This document shows, one piece after another, positions 1 through 12,147 of a stretch of 64,000 nucleotides of DNA. The notes below the pieces were generated by a model. It saw only the letters and a program-made list of their open reading frames with translations, was not told the origin of the DNA and made no database searches. Positions within the stretch are counted from its first letter, which is position 1. Every line of letters begins with the position of its first letter. The stretch covers positions 60,134,793 through 60,198,792 of the forward strand of contig NC_134840.1 of NCBI RefSeq assembly GCF_965363235.1, read 5' to 3'. The stretch is from Mytilus galloprovincialis. Lineage: Eukaryota; Mollusca; Bivalvia; Mytilida; Mytilidae. The translations under genes were made by a program, and so were the position numbers.

Positions 1-530
1 ATATATCTGTAGCAATACTTTTGTATCACAGTGTAAATCAAAATAATGCATCATCAATATATCTTAAAAACTAACAAAACTATCTAACAATCGAACACAG
101 ACTGCACATCCTGAGTGTGTGTATGCTTATCATATTAATGAGTTAGTTTCAGCAAAGATTGTGCAAAGCTTACTACAGTTAGGTCATTTCATTATAATGT
201 ACATGTACCATCAACACAAACAAGGAAAGATAATTTTAAACAAGTGTCTCATTCTTAATTTGAAATAAACATCACTTTAAAAGTGGTCTGTACTTTACAT
301 ATTCTAACTTCAACTCATTTGTGTCAGTCTGCATTTGATTAAATAAAGTAAAGCATATAGCAACCACAGCATTAAGCACATTATAGCAGTTTAGAATAAA
401 ACTAAATAACTAGCAAGGGCAAAATTATAAATAACTATATAAGCAGCAGAGAATAAACATATAAATGAATAACAAAGGCAAAAATTTCAACACAGCAAGT
501 TGGAAAATGAGTATATATATATTTCTTACG
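1..530. other. AT-rich intergenic stretch, no gene seen
   Basis: No convincing coding frame, splice-bounded exon or recognisable repeat end was found. It runs into the dispersed repeat that starts near 540. Confidence 0.4.
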
Positions 531-539
531 TCGAAACTA

Positions 540-1215
540 CAATACCCTTCCCTTTTCATGAATGTGACCTACCGAATTAGACCATTTACCGGATTTGTAA
601 TAACATGTGCCACATCTGGAGCAGGATCTGCTTACCCTTACGGAGCACCTGAGATCGCCCCCGGTTTTTTGGTGGCGTTCGTGTTGCTCAGTCTATAGTT
701 TTCTATGTTGTTTCTTGTGTACTATTATTTGTCTGTTTGTCTTTTTCAATTTTAGCCATGGCGTTGTCAGTTTAATTTCGATTCATGAGCTTTGCTGTTC
801 CTCTTGTATCTTTCGCCCCTCTTTTATCGCAAATACAAAATTTCAATCCTGGTAGCTGAGATGAGCTTATTTACAACCACTGGGTCGACGCCACTGCTTG
901 TGAATTTTTAATTCCTCGGGGTTGCACCAGCCCAGTAGTCAGCAATTCTGACTATGAGTTTTCATTGATATGGTAATAATTATAAATTAGCTGTTTACAT
1001 AACTTTGAATTCTTTAAATTATTAGGCTTTTCTACCTCTAGAACAGATAACCTGAGCTGTATTTGGCAAAATATTAGTGATTTTTGGTCCGCAACTCTCT
1101 TCACCTTCGTACTTTAGTTAGCCTTTTTAACCTTCTTCTGATGCGAGCGTCACGGATGAGTCTTTTGTAGACGAAACGGACGTCTGGCTCAAAAATCAAA
1201 TTTTCAATCCTTCTA
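540..1215 (+). repeat. Composite dispersed mussel-type repeat (families P and G)
   Basis: The first part (about 540-850) is found again in reverse orientation at about 27890-28380, with matching words such as the acceptance tract around 'gtgacctaccgaattagac'. The second part (about 851-1215), ending in 'gatgagtcttttgtagacga', recurs in reverse at about 15600-15815 and 19540-19690. The two parts adjoin here. Short open frames inside are shared repeat sequence, not genes. From memory this composite is very common in Mytilus genomes; the class is not assigned. Confidence 0.7.
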
Positions 1216-1374
1216 TTTGTGATGAGTTAATATCACGATCCACTCTAGGAAGATTTTTATTCAAAATCCATCGAAGGCAAGAAGTCCCGACCAAGAATAA
1301 ATTAGAAATAGTAAATCTTTTCTTTCTTGTCTTTTTGCTGTTAACACTATTTCTATTATAAATAGTATGTCTGG

Positions 1375-1490
1375 AGCCTCTTATTCAGTGGTTGTCGTTT
1401 GTTGCTGTATATCATATTTTTTTTTGTTTTTGTGTTCATCATTTTGTACATAAATGACGCCGTTACTTTTCTTGTTTAAATGGTTCTATA
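1375..1490 (+). repeat. Dispersed repeat family A, left half (interrupted)
   Basis: This matches the left half of the intact family A copy at 10806-11062 ('gtggttgtcgtttgttgctg' onward). The right half resumes at 4306, so the repeat has been split by the element at 1491-4305. Confidence 0.7.
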
Positions 1491-4305
1491 CAGCCCGTAA
1501 CAGAGAAGTGATCGAATTGATGTTTCTTTACCGTCAAAATTAGCTACGTTATCGACAAACTTAATTGAGTAGTGACCGAACTATTGGTACTTTAACGTTA
1601 AAAAGATTGACAATGCTGACAAACTTTCATGTGTCGATAATCAAGTTTAATACCGATAATATTGAAAATAATTCTAATAATATGAAACAAAAAGTTTGGT
1701 ATTTTCATGCACAGAAATTTTGAAGATATGAATACTTATTAAATGTTTGGAATAATTCATTGCATTGTATATCGAGTACTATTAATTCATTTTAGACGCT
1801 GTATTTCTAAAGAAAAATGTGCTCTATAGCTGACAAAGAAGTGTGAAAATTTTGCATTGATACTTCCACGGCCCACCGTGCTTGTGTAAATGAAACAACA
1901 ATTTTGATAGAATCTTGATCGTTTCCAGTGAGTTCTTGAAAATGTTTGGCCGCCACGCTGAAATAACACACATCTGCTAAGGCACGAAACAGTTTGATTT
2001 TCAGGAGGGGAAAAGGGAGGGGGGTTATATAGTTATATATCTCAGAATATTTTAATAACCGCTTCGCTGGTCAGATTTTTATGCCCCCTCCTTTAGGCGA
2101 CGGGGCATTAAGATTTACCCTTGTCTGTACGTCTGTACGTCCGGTCTATAAAATTTTTGTCAAATATATATCGGCTTGTGTATGTCGGATTGGTTTGATA
2201 TTTGGTCTGCAGCTTTATCAAGGTGAATTGTACCGTGTCTCCCCTTTTCAGGTCTGTCATTCGTCTACTTCCTGTTTGGCGGGAGCATCTGTGTCTCATA
2301 GACACATCTTCTCTGTTTTCTATTACAGTTTATACAGGAAAATTTTGTTGACAATTTTTTTTTCATATGACAAAATATTGAGGCAGCAGATTTTTAAAGT
2401 CAAAATCAGGGTCAGAATATTGTTTTCTAAAAACTACCAGGCCCCTTCCTCCATGAAAATTAAATGGTCCGTGGCAAAAATAAAAAATTCCAACATGTTC
2501 AACTTCAAAATTTGACCAGATTCTATTCTTAACTGTCGGATAATATACTAGGATAACATAGAAAATGTCCTCTATGGGACGATTCTGTACTCATACTTCA
2601 CGCGTAGTTGGGTACAAGTGTCTTCGTAGTGAACGCACCCGACTACGCATGCAGTAAAAAGTGTACTCTTACGTCGGATACCGGGCAGTTTCTTTGTTAT
2701 ATCTGTACTTTATCAAATACATGTACATGTTAATATTTACTTAATATTAAATAGATAAAAAATATTGCTGAAAGCCTGTTCAGGGGTTCTTTCTTGTGTA
2801 TGATTATATAATTTTTCACATGCCTGAACTCATTGACGATAATGTAAGGTGCTGTATTAGAAAAAAAATGGATTTCCAGTTCGCGTTTGAAAAAGAAATT
2901 TCGCCTTTTCTTGAGCCTGTTTTGTACATTTAGTTTAACAGATATGATCCAATGGAAATTTTCACATGGAACCTTCGGTAAATAGGAAAATTAAAAGATA
3001 TGGGGTAATTTACAGACAGACCACACTCCATCCATGAGAAAAACGGAGGGAATTTAAAAATCTAGAGGTCTCCGCAAGGCTTTCAACAAGGGTGGAATCT
3101 CACTCCTTCTGAAAAGCTCTAAATCGCCCAAACGTGTTCATACGTTTGGTCATCAAGAGATTCTGGTTTCTCTATTTGTGTGTCATAAACATTCAATTCG
3201 GATTTGAATTTAATTTACCGAAACATTTCCGTACGTTAAATCTTAGGACGGTCAGAACATTTTAAGGACTCAACAGATCGATGTACAAGTTTAAGTAGTA
3301 CATAGCTGTGCAATAATTCAGCTTCCTGTACATGTTCATGAAGTTCTAAATTTTGAATGTTGATTTCTTTAAAAAAACACCATTTTTTTACAATAAAAAA
3401 TCTCAAAATGTCCGTTAACAATGAAAAAGTTTGACCGTGAAAAATCACATATCTAAGAAGAGGAAAGACCTTAAAAAGCAGTCGTTTAATTGATTATAAG
3501 AAAGTTTCAGTATATCGTCAAATTTCTTTAATTTGAGAGTTTTCCTTTAGTTACAAATGTAGCTCCATGTCTGATGGTGAAATAAAAATGAATGTCTCAG
3601 AAAGTGGTGAATTAGTTTCCATAAATGACAGATGAATCGGGCCAAGCTTAGTAACTTACAGTAAACAGACTACTGAAACATTGACGCACTCGTCGAACTG
3701 TTTAAACGATTTGTGTTTATGACCAAAAATTTATATACAACTTCATTTATAAATTAATCTGAATTTCATAGCGCGTCGTCACAATAATGAAAGTTATAAA
3801 AAAAAATCTATAACCAGCAGATCTATACTTCTATAAAGAAAGTATTCTTGTACAAAAGGGTATTTATTATAAAATGGTCTTAACTATAAAATAGATAGTT
3901 TACAGCAGAAATCTTAAACGGAAGTTTCGACAATTTTCAACAGAAGAGATTTGAAAATAAATTTAACTTTAAATAAACACTGAAATAATTTTAATACTTC
4001 AAAGGTGTGAATAAACCAACAATCGCAATCTTTCCTCGTAACAAATGATATAAATTTCGGAGATCCCGTATTTGATCCTTTACCGTTAAAATGAAAATGC
4101 CAATGACAGAGGTTGATTATAAAAAATGTTTTACTGTGTTAAAAAAAAACTTCGACTTAAACAATGAAAACTTACACGCTGGACATGAAATATTTTGTCG
4201 ATGAAGAAAATTAAATTATGTCACTTCTGAAATAAGTCTGTCGATAACGTAACTTATTCTGACGGTAAAGAAACGCGAATTCGATCACTACTCTGTTACG
4301 GGCTG
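1491..4305. mobile_element. 2.8-kb DNA transposon with about 80-bp TIRs, unclassified, TATA/TA target
   Basis: The left end (1491-1566, starting CAGCCCGTAACAGAG) and the right end (4230-4305, ending CTCTGTTACGGGCTG) are inverted repeats that match over about 75-80 bp with scattered differences. TATA lies directly outside each end (1487-1490 and 4306-4309). Repeat A is cut at precisely these points. No transposase is recognisable. Inside lie another dispersed repeat (about 2070-2330) and sequence I cannot assign. The TA-containing target would fit the Tc1/mariner or a related superfamily, but the length and lack of a coding region leave this open. Confidence 0.7.
2070..2330 (+). repeat. Dispersed repeat ('cggggcattaag' family), nested
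   Basis: It starts with a GC-rich 'tatgccccctcctttaggcg' tract followed by 'ttacccttgtctgtacgtc'. This resembles the short relic around 48285-48315 and the 28430-28600 repeat end. The 144-residue frame here is not a convincing gene. It lies inside the TIR element 1491-4305. Confidence 0.4.
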
Positions 4306-4445
4306 TATATGTCATGTCGGGGCCTGAAGATGCAATATGGGTTATACTCATTGTTGAAGGCCGAACGGTGGGGTATAGTTGTATACTCTGTGTCATTTGG
4401 TCTCATTTAGAGAGTTGTCTCATTGGCAATCATACCATATCTTCT
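4306..4445 (+). repeat. Dispersed repeat family A, right half
   Basis: It continues family A after the inserted element: 'atactcattgttgaaggccg', then 'gagttgtctcattggcaatc'. The same order is seen at 10960-11062. Confidence 0.7.
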
Positions 4446-4567
4446 TTTCATTATATAAGGTAATATGGGCTATAACTCTTTTAAATTCCATCGACAATTT
4501 CGGTAATGTCGAATTACATGTAAGTTCATGGACTTCTGATCATGTTTGCTGCTTACAGTTATAAGAT

Positions 4568-4790
4568 GATAGTAAATAAAGACACCAGTAGTTTACCAAT
4601 GCTCAAAAGACATAAGTCGATTGAGAGAAAACAAATCCGGATTACAAACTAAAACCGAGGGAAACACAACAGCTATAAGAGGAAAACAAAGGAACACCAG
4701 GAACACCGAAGTGCAGCAAAAACAAACGCCAACACACATGGAAACGTGGAGCCGAAAACACTCATGCCTTTTCTTTTGTGATAAGTTGAC
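4568..4790 (+). repeat. Dispersed repeat family D
   Basis: Shares 'aaactaaaaccgagggaaac' and flanking sequence with 7640-7780 (same strand) and, reversed, with 9005-9182 and 14870-15040. Confidence 0.65.
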
Positions 4791-5285
4791 GAATAAAAAG
4801 TTATTGAAATTCAAATAAACAATTTCAAAAAAAGAATACGATCTTACTTTTCAGTTTATCAATTTCGTTCAACTTGTGATTCATCAAATTAAATTAAAGT
4901 AACTAGGGAAAAAACTGCCAATAATGTGTACACACATATTTTGTTTTTAGATCTTATGAAGTAGTGTTCAATTTGTCCGACAAACAAAACAATTAAATAA
5001 CTAACTTGCAATACTAATATATAATATAAATGCACACTTTGTTTCAATTATACTCATTACAAAATGTTGATCCTGGTATATATGATGATTTTTTTGTGCA
5101 CAAACCGTTTTTCATTTTGTAAATTAGAAGATGTCTCTGTATTAATTTATTCCTTTTCATAATTAAAAAAAAATGTTCTAATGCATGCGTTGTTTATATA
5201 AATGAATTGTCATTTTGTTTCTTCTTTACTTCATTCGTGAATATTAAAGAAGTATGCACAAAAAAATGAAATTTAGTTCAAAGAA

Positions 5286-6959
5286 CTACTCAAATTTGTA
5301 AAGAGCAACACTTCCATCTTCATTACACAATAGTAATGTTTTGTTGTCTTTGTTATAGTATAAAGCAATTGGCGTATTCAGACCATCGATTTCGGAAAGT
5401 AATATATTACTTGATTTCCCGTCATGTTGTATTACAATCACAGCCTTCGTCTTGCTATCAGCAACTAATACATTTTGATGGGCATCCACAGTGATGGCCC
5501 TTGGATAGACTAACGATTCCATGTTATGTACCCATATTTCCTCACCTGTCATGGAGATACAACGTAAAATGTCATTACTTTCGTCGGTAAAATAAATTCT
5601 ATCTATGGTTGTCACTAAGTATAATCCGCTCTCAATTGTTAATATTTCCAGTACTTTTCCCGCAATATCTAATATCACAATACCATTTGTAATGATAACA
5701 AACAGTTTGTTGGCATTGTATGATATTCCATAACAGGAGTTAGCAAATTCAACTTTCCTCTCAACAGTATTTTGCTTTATGTTCAAAATCTCAATGTATT
5801 TTCTGTTACTATAAGTAATAGCAATACGATCATTGTCTATGACTGTTAAATCACATGGTAGTCCAGAACATGGTATGTCACGGATATGTTTACCGTCTTC
5901 ACTATACTCCATTAGTGCAAAAATACTTCCCCAGGAATCAGCAATCAATAAATTACCATTTAGTAAGATAGTACATCCACTTAGCCAAATATCTTCACCT
6001 TTTGGTGGATTCACCATGAATCTCTTCTTCAACTTGACATGCATGTGGTTTATACTTTTCATTTCTGGCACTGGAAGTTGTATCTGTGCTTGATCAACCT
6101 TTGCATCTTTGAACGGTAAACAAACGATAGTCTTCTTGACGGAAACTTTCCCGAGCTGGTCCATTTCATTCATCAACGACATGATAGAAGGTTGAAACTG
6201 TAAGTATAATTTGTAGTTGAACACTGACTTGACTTTTTCTTTCACAGTTTCCACTTCTTTAAAGACAGCTTTATTGATCTGGTGCGTTCCAAGGAAAAGT
6301 TGAATGTCGGATGCAAATGACTTCAATTGCGATGTTTGCCCCTTGAGACTACTTAACTCTCGTTCTGATTTTTTTAAACGATTTAAAAGTTTGGTGGCCT
6401 CAGAATTACAATTTTCCAGTTGTTTGTCTAACTCGAGAAGTAGTTTTTGTTCTAAGTCGTCTAACTTTTTCGTTATTCTCACTCGTGTATCATTGATTGT
6501 AGTTTTGATAGTTTGCTTCTGATCATCAAAACTGTTCAACGCTGAATCACGATCGGTAATGATTTGTTGAATATTTTGTAATGTGCCGGTTATATTGTCC
6601 TCTAAATCAGCCAGTGCAGTGGAATGTTTTACATTTTCAGCAGCTTTATCTAACGGAATGACGTCATGACATGTTCTGTGGTGAGATGGAACGCAACATA
6701 CACAAACTGCAACATGATGAGTTTTACAGTACAGTTCAAGTCGCTTTTCGTGCTCTTCACAGGTAAGACTGACAGAAATATGTTTAATCTGCTGGAAGTC
6801 TTCTGTTGATATAAGCCTGTGGTCACGTGATACTTTTATAGTTGTGTGAACCTTCTCACAGTCCGCACACAATCCCTCTTCACAAACTGTGCACCATTTT
6901 TCTGCATTTGTGTTGTTGTCAGCATAACCACAAGGACCACAGATTATTAAATCCGACAT
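5286..6959 (-). CDS. TRIM-like B-box / coiled-coil / NHL-type beta-propeller protein (no RING), copy 1
   Basis: This is a complete 557-residue frame. Residues 7-47 form a B-box 1-like zinc site (C7, C10, C23, C26, C31, C34, H38, H47). Residues 67-98 form a B-box 2 (C67, H70, C78, H81, C86, C89, with H94/H98). About 105-260 is a long charged coiled coil, and about 315-557 consists of repeated blades like those in TRIM2/3/71 or 'NHL' proteins. There is no N-terminal RING, so intrinsic E3 ligase activity is not supported; a scaffold or immune-sensor role is inferred from the expanded bivalve family. A splice acceptor (TTTTACAG on the minus strand, ending at 6970) lies 10 nt before the ATG, which suggests a 5'-UTR intron. 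The coding region is in one exon. Its paralogue is at 12148-13812. Confidence 0.9.
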   Translation of the reverse strand: MSDLIICGPCGYADNNTNAEKWCTVCEEGLCADCEKVHTTIKVSRDHRLISTEDFQQIKHISVSLTCEEHEKRLELYCKTHHVAVCVCCVPSHHRTCHDVIPLDKAAENVKHSTALADLEDNITGTLQNIQQIITDRDSALNSFDDQKQTIKTTINDTRVRITKKLDDLEQKLLLELDKQLENCNSEATKLLNRLKKSERELSSLKGQTSQLKSFASDIQLFLGTHQINKAVFKEVETVKEKVKSVFNYKLYLQFQPSIMSLMNEMDQLGKVSVKKTIVCLPFKDAKVDQAQIQLPVPEMKSINHMHVKLKKRFMVNPPKGEDIWLSGCTILLNGNLLIADSWGSIFALMEYSEDGKHIRDIPCSGLPCDLTVIDNDRIAITYSNRKYIEILNIKQNTVERKVEFANSCYGISYNANKLFVIITNGIVILDIAGKVLEILTIESGLYLVTTIDRIYFTDESNDILRCISMTGEEIWVHNMESLVYPRAITVDAHQNVLVADSKTKAVIVIQHDGKSSNILLSEIDGLNTPIALYYNKDNKTLLLCNEDGSVALYKFE

Positions 6960-7159
6960 GGTGTTAAATCTGTAAAAGTATATTTTCTTCTGTATGAATT
7001 TTTACCATTATAATAAATTTACATGGGTATGATATCCTCAGTTTTTATAAATTTTATCTGATTAGATAATTGCAAGAAAAACATCTGTCTATTCTGGTAT
7101 TTCATTCTTTAAATTTTCATGAAAGTTAAAGAAGTTGTCTGACAATCAGGAACCTGATG

Positions 7160-7350
7160 CTTAGTAGTTGTCGTTTGTTGAAGTGGTTCATAAGTTTTTT
7201 CTCGTTCCTCGTTTTTTTTTAATGTATATACATGTATATTAGACCGTTGGTTTTCCTGTTTGAATGGTTTTACTTTGACCTTTTTTGGTTTACTTGTACA
7301 AATTGTGACTTAGATGGAAAGTTTTCTCATTGGCACCTATATCAACTTAG
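7160..7350 (+). repeat. Dispersed repeat family B
   Basis: Shares 'gttgtcgtttgttgaagtgg' and the terminal 'tctcattggcac' block with the copy at 9425-9585. The 64-residue frame in it is repeat sequence. Confidence 0.6.
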
Positions 7351-7384
7351 TATTCATCCCGGCGATATGTCTGCGTCTGTCCTA

Positions 7385-7780
7385 TGTTCGCAGCCCCTGA
7401 CATTTGTAAGTCTTGTATGTTTTTAATTTAAGTTTATTTAAATGTTTCGGAGTTTAGTTGGGATGTTCATTTTCACTGAAATAGAACTCATTTTTGATAA
7501 GGGGCTAGTTGAAGTCGCCTCCGGGTTCGATATTTTCTCGTTGTGTTAAAGACTCTTTGGTGGCCTTTGACTGTTTTCTGCTCTTTGGTCGAGGTGTTGT
7601 CTTTTTGACACAATCCCCATTCCCATTCTCAATTTAATGGATAGTTAAATAAAGGCAACAGTAATATACCGCTGTTCAAAACTCATAAATCCATGGACAA
7701 AAAACAAAATCGGGGTAACAAACTAAAACCGAGGGAAACGCATTAAATATAAGAGGAGAACAACGACACAACACTAAAAA
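7385..7780 (+). repeat. Dispersed repeats of families C (7385-7635) and D (7640-7780), adjacent
   Basis: Family C here ('catttgtaagtcttgtatgt' to 'cattcccattctcaattta') has clear sister copies at 28745-28992 and 35330-35580. Family D follows at once, sharing its 'aaaccgagggaaac' core with 4568-4790. Confidence 0.65.
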
Positions 7781-8041
7781 CGGTTCAAAATATATTTATG
7801 ATATATGTGTAGTTTTTCAATCGAAGTGTGGCTATCATTACATTTCTTGTTAATGAGTAGTGTTTTACTATGTTTCAATAAAGAAATATCTGAGGTATGT
7901 GCAATGAAAAATAGTAAGAAGTTTATTCTTACCTCCTGTGATTTTTATCAAAGATTTAATTTACTGAGCATTTACTATTCACAGACCAGGCGGTAAAAAT
8001 GAACAAATTAAAAAAAAATTAGTCAAAAATGAACAAATTAA

Positions 8042-8613
8042 AGTCATAAGAAACCTCAAGTCCAAAAAAAATAGTGCATATGTTTTTTATAACTCAATGG
8101 ATAGTTTTCATTGTAAAACTTATGTTCATATACTTTTTTCTGAAGAAAATTCTTTAATTTATTCATATTTAGAAGAAGTTTACTTTATTTGAATTGCTTC
8201 CTTCCAGCAAGCTATTCCCCCGATATATTTTCCGTATGCAAGATGACCTCAGTGTGACCCATCTCGTTATAATCCGGTGACCACAATACGCATGGATATC
8301 CTTAAAATAAACTATTATCTGAATTTACATGTTAAACACGTGCTCAATTTCCATGCTTTTTTGTTTATTTTTCGTCAATTGTTGACAAACAGGTGACAAT
8401 CGTTAAACTTCGGCTTTAAAACACGAACTTTAATTACCTGCCATATTTTCACAACAACACTGACCGATTGAAAAAAAAATTGACGATTATACGATATTTA
8501 CACGAAAAAAATGATAAATTCGAGCACAGAAGACTAAGTTAATGATGTTTGTATGCATTGGTTTAAGAATTGGAAGAACAATATTTTTCACCGGTCACTC
8601 GTTTCTTATGACT
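8042..8613. mobile_element. TTAA-flanked miniature inverted-repeat element (572 bp)
   Basis: It starts AGTCATAAGAAAC and ends GTTTCTTATGACT, a perfect 13-bp inverted repeat. TTAA stands directly outside both ends (8038-8041 and 8614-8617), as expected for a piggyBac- or Kolobok-type target duplication. No coding frame is seen, so it would be non-autonomous. It sits between the two TRIM-like genes. Confidence 0.75.
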
Positions 8614-9004
8614 TTAAAAAAAAAATAGTAAAAAATGAATTGGCATTTTTCTTACTCAAATACTGGAAATATAAATATTTTTGTTGAATTTTTATAAAGA
8701 ATCATAAAACAAATTTGAGTGAAACGTCGTTTAAATTAATCAATAAATTGAGTTATTTCGGAACAGTTTTACCACGCGTTACATCTTGACAAAGTGCTTA
8801 TTATGAAAAAGATTTGATACCACCTTTGGTATTTTTTTTTCAAGTTCCCTCTCAAATTTAATTTTATTTTGGAAAGAAGCGAGGTATACTTCATTAAAAG
8901 ATATCCAGTAACTGTACAACGCACAAAACCAAGGACATATAGATGTCAAAATGAGATATGAGGTACACGCCAACATATTAAACCATCGACACGAACAAAT
9001 AGAA

Positions 9005-9182
9005 TTCTAGAGGTCAATGTTCCTATGTATGTTGGCGTTTGCTTTTGTTACAGTTCAGTGTTTCTGTTCCGTTGTTTTCCTCTAATAATTTATGTATTTC
9101 CCTCGGTTTTGTTTTATGATCCGGATTTGTTTTTGCTTAATCGATTTATGACTATTGAACAGCGAAATACTACTGTTGCCTT
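9005..9182 (-). repeat. Dispersed repeat family D (reverse)
   Basis: The reverse complement carries the 'ccgagggaaat' core and the conserved 'aatcgatttatgac' tail seen in the other family D copies. Confidence 0.6.
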
Positions 9183-9424
9183 TTTCTATTTCTAATAAAT
9201 GATCTTTGATGACAGTGTTGGTCGTTGATGCTGAGCATTCGGTTCACATACAATTGCTTGTTGTGTTCATATTTCATTGCTTTTGTAGTTTTTTGAAGAT
9301 TTATATTTGTAATCAAACCAAACCTAAAGACAATTCTCTTTCGTTTATTTATGAAACAAGGAAGTAAATCGAAAAATGAAATCCTTTCAAGATTGTGAAC
9401 TAATAAAATAAACATTTGAATTGT

Positions 9425-9585
9425 TTTACACTAGTAATATTTTGGGGCCCTTTATAGCTTGCTGTTCGGTGTGAGCCAAGGCTCCTTGTTGAAGACCGTA
9501 CCTTAACTTTTAATGGTTTACTTTTATAAATTGTGGCTTGGATGGAGAGTTGTCTCATTGGCACTCATAGCACATCTTCCTTTAT
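9425..9585 (+). repeat. Dispersed repeat family B
   Basis: Contains 'gggccctttatagcttgctg', 'gttgaagaccgtacc' and 'gagttgtctcattggcactc'. It is related to 7160-7350. Confidence 0.6.
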
Positions 9586-9589
9586 CTAT

Positions 9590-10430
9590 CAACTAAAAGT
9601 GTGTTCACTCAAACTACTTTTGCTCTTCTAGAAGTACAACATTTTCTTTGAAAGACTTACATGTTGCTTAATTACGTTCACTGTCGTCATAAAATGACTA
9701 GTGTCTACATCAGCTTGTTGTCAATGGCAAGTCTCGCGTTATCACACAAATTCTACCTGGTTATTTAAATAGTTATGAACTGAGGTTAAATTTCTCAATC
9801 ATTATTTTCTATCTCATAATGATATAACAGGTATTTAGGATAACGTGTTACAACTAAAGTTAAAATAGTAATGTATGATAGCAATGGACACGGTTTAGAC
9901 CAATACATTTTTCTGCGAGTAATTTCATACTTTTTTCAGTAGTTTGATTTTAATAGAGCACTCTCGGCTCGAGTTAATTTACTATAATTTGAACATCATT
10001 ATAGCAAAAAACAATATCATTTAATTTGCGAATTTCACCCAAATGAGTCAAACAAAACGCAAAATATAATACGTACATTTCAGTGACAACTCAACACTCC
10101 AGAATTACTCCAATTACTAATTACCCAGCCTTTACAGAACGCCATTGTTTCCGATATAACCTGGTTATTCTTATCCTTTTAGGGCATGCTGCTGTAATTA
10201 GGACTAGGTATATAGATGTCAATACACGTTATCCGTTCTAAAAATCAATGGGTACGAAAATTCTCATCCTTTTAAAAGCATCAAACCGGTTCTGTCCTCT
10301 AATCAAAACCAAATCAAAGTAGCCTACGTTATTTCTATGTCAAAAGACCCTGTTAGAGCGTATAGATCAATACAATTGATAAAAACAAATTCGAATATAT
10401 ACAACTATTAAATATCCGAACCAAATTTGG
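9590..10430. other. Unassigned intergenic DNA
   Basis: No gene, TIR pair or tandem array was recognised here. It is AT-rich with no long frame. Confidence 0.35.
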
Positions 10431-10679
10431 TTGTTGTCTCTTTGACACACTCCCGCCAATGGGTTCTGTCCTATGGATTTTTTTTTGTGTTTTATTGTCT
10501 TTTATTTTGCTGATGTTTTCTATTTATAGAGGGTCTATATGCTATTCTGTTTTTCTTGGTTGAAATAGTTATTTGCTATAAATGTGATTAAGATAATAAC
10601 ACATTTTTGACGGCTGTACCCAAATTTTTCACATTTTTACATATTATGTCTGTTTGTATGCTCAAACATCGTTGTCAAT

Positions 10680-10800
10680 ATAATGGAATGATATGCGACT
10701 GTCATACAAGTGAGAGGTTAAGCTAGCTTCAAAACCAGGTTCATTCCGCCATTTTCAAAATAAAGAAGTGCCTGTACCGTTTCAGAATTATGACAGTCAG
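10680..10800 (+). repeat. Dispersed repeat ('gcgactgtcatacaagtgag' family)
   Basis: The same sequence occurs in reverse, and longer, at about 16080-16455. It directly abuts the intact family A copy that follows. Confidence 0.6.
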
Positions 10801-10805
10801 GAGTC

Positions 10806-11062
10806 TATAGTTCAGTGGTTGTCGTTTGTTGCTGTATATCATGTTTGTGTTTGTTTTCGTTCATTACTTTGCACATAAATGATGCCATTATTTGTTTCGT
10901 TTGAATGGTTTTTCATTTGTCATTACGGCACCTTTAAAAGCTGACTATGCAGAATGATTTATACTCATTGTTTAAGGCCGTACGGTGACGTTTAGTTGTT
11001 AATTGCTGTGTCATTTGGTCTCTGGCGGGGAGTTGTTTAATTTGCAATCATACCATATCGTC
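10806..11062 (+). repeat. Dispersed repeat family A, longest intact copy
   Basis: Starts 'gttcagtggttgtcgtttgt' and ends 'gcaatcataccatatcg'. This copy serves as the empty-site reference for the insertions at 1491 and 20094. Other copies: plus strand near 1375/4306 (split), 20062-20345 (split), 47540-47625, 54728-54868; minus strand near 26878-27030, 41588-41722, 46225-46345, 50135-50232, 51282-51420. Confidence 0.75.
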
Positions 11063-11216
11063 TTAATCTTGAACAGTTCAATTTACGAAATGATTGTAAT
11101 TTGGTGAGACTTTTAAATGAAAAGCAAAGGTTGTGGAAATGCATAGTCCTATAATATCAGACTTTCTTGGTTCATATTGTTTGTATTCAACAGCTTTTAT
11201 CGCATATCTTATTTAA

Positions 11217-11607
11217 GGATGTTCGCTCCTCCATTTTTTTTATTTTTTGTCAGATTTTCGGAATCCTCTTGTTTTATCCATGTATTGTCATTAAAAAAAA
11301 TTGCCCAATAACCCCTACTTTTCTTTTTATAATTTTATAACATAAAGTTTGAAAAGCCATATTTCAAAATTTTATAGAATTCTTGTTATTTTTTCATAGT
11401 TTTTGAAACAGATAAGGTGCCAATGTTAAATATATGAAAAATCTAGAGAGAATTATTTCCCGCCAAATTTTCAATGGCTTATATTTCGAAAACGAGCACA
11501 CGGACCCTCCATTTTTTTCTACTTTTTTAGTTTCTTTATTTATATACTATCAATTCATAACAGTCTTTTAAAAAGCTTGTTATTTTTTAACAGAGTAGCG
11601 AACATCC
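11217..11607. mobile_element. TTAA-flanked miniature inverted-repeat element (391 bp)
   Basis: Starts GGATGTTCGCT and ends AGCGAACATCC, with TTAA on both sides (11213-11216 and 11608-11611). The interior is T-rich and non-coding. The structure is that of a non-autonomous piggyBac/Kolobok-type element. Confidence 0.75.
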
Positions 11608-12147
11608 TTAACTATCATTGTGTGGTTTATATCCGATAAAAGACTTTGAATGAAAACGATATGAACCTAAGAAGTCTTACGTAATAGGACTAGAGATATA
11701 TCCCTTATATCAAATCACTGAAATACAAATAAACATGTATGCATTCAGCTTGTGATAATTTCATCAAATGAAAATAAAGTACTAGTAACTAGTGAAAAAA
11801 TGCCTATAATGTGTACACACATTTTTTTTAATGAAATGATGTTAAATTTGTCCATAAAAAAGCAATTAAATAACTAACTTCAATATATGAACATAAAATC
11901 AAACTCTGTTTTAATCATAGTTATGACATAATTTTAATCTTGGTATCTATGATGCATTTATTTGCACAACCATTTGTAAATTGGAAGATATCTTTAAAAT
12001 AATTTGTTCCTTTTCATAATTGAATTAAAGACTGCTTTTAAGCATGATTTGTTTAGGAAAATGAATTGCCAAATTAGTTTCTGCTTTACTTAATCATTCA
12101 TGAAAAATAATATAAATGCACAAACAAATGAAATTTAGTTCATAAAA

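Noticed and set aside
2081-2515. 144-residue plus-strand frame
   Set aside because: Overlaps a dispersed repeat; no domain, no conserved start, and low-complexity composition.
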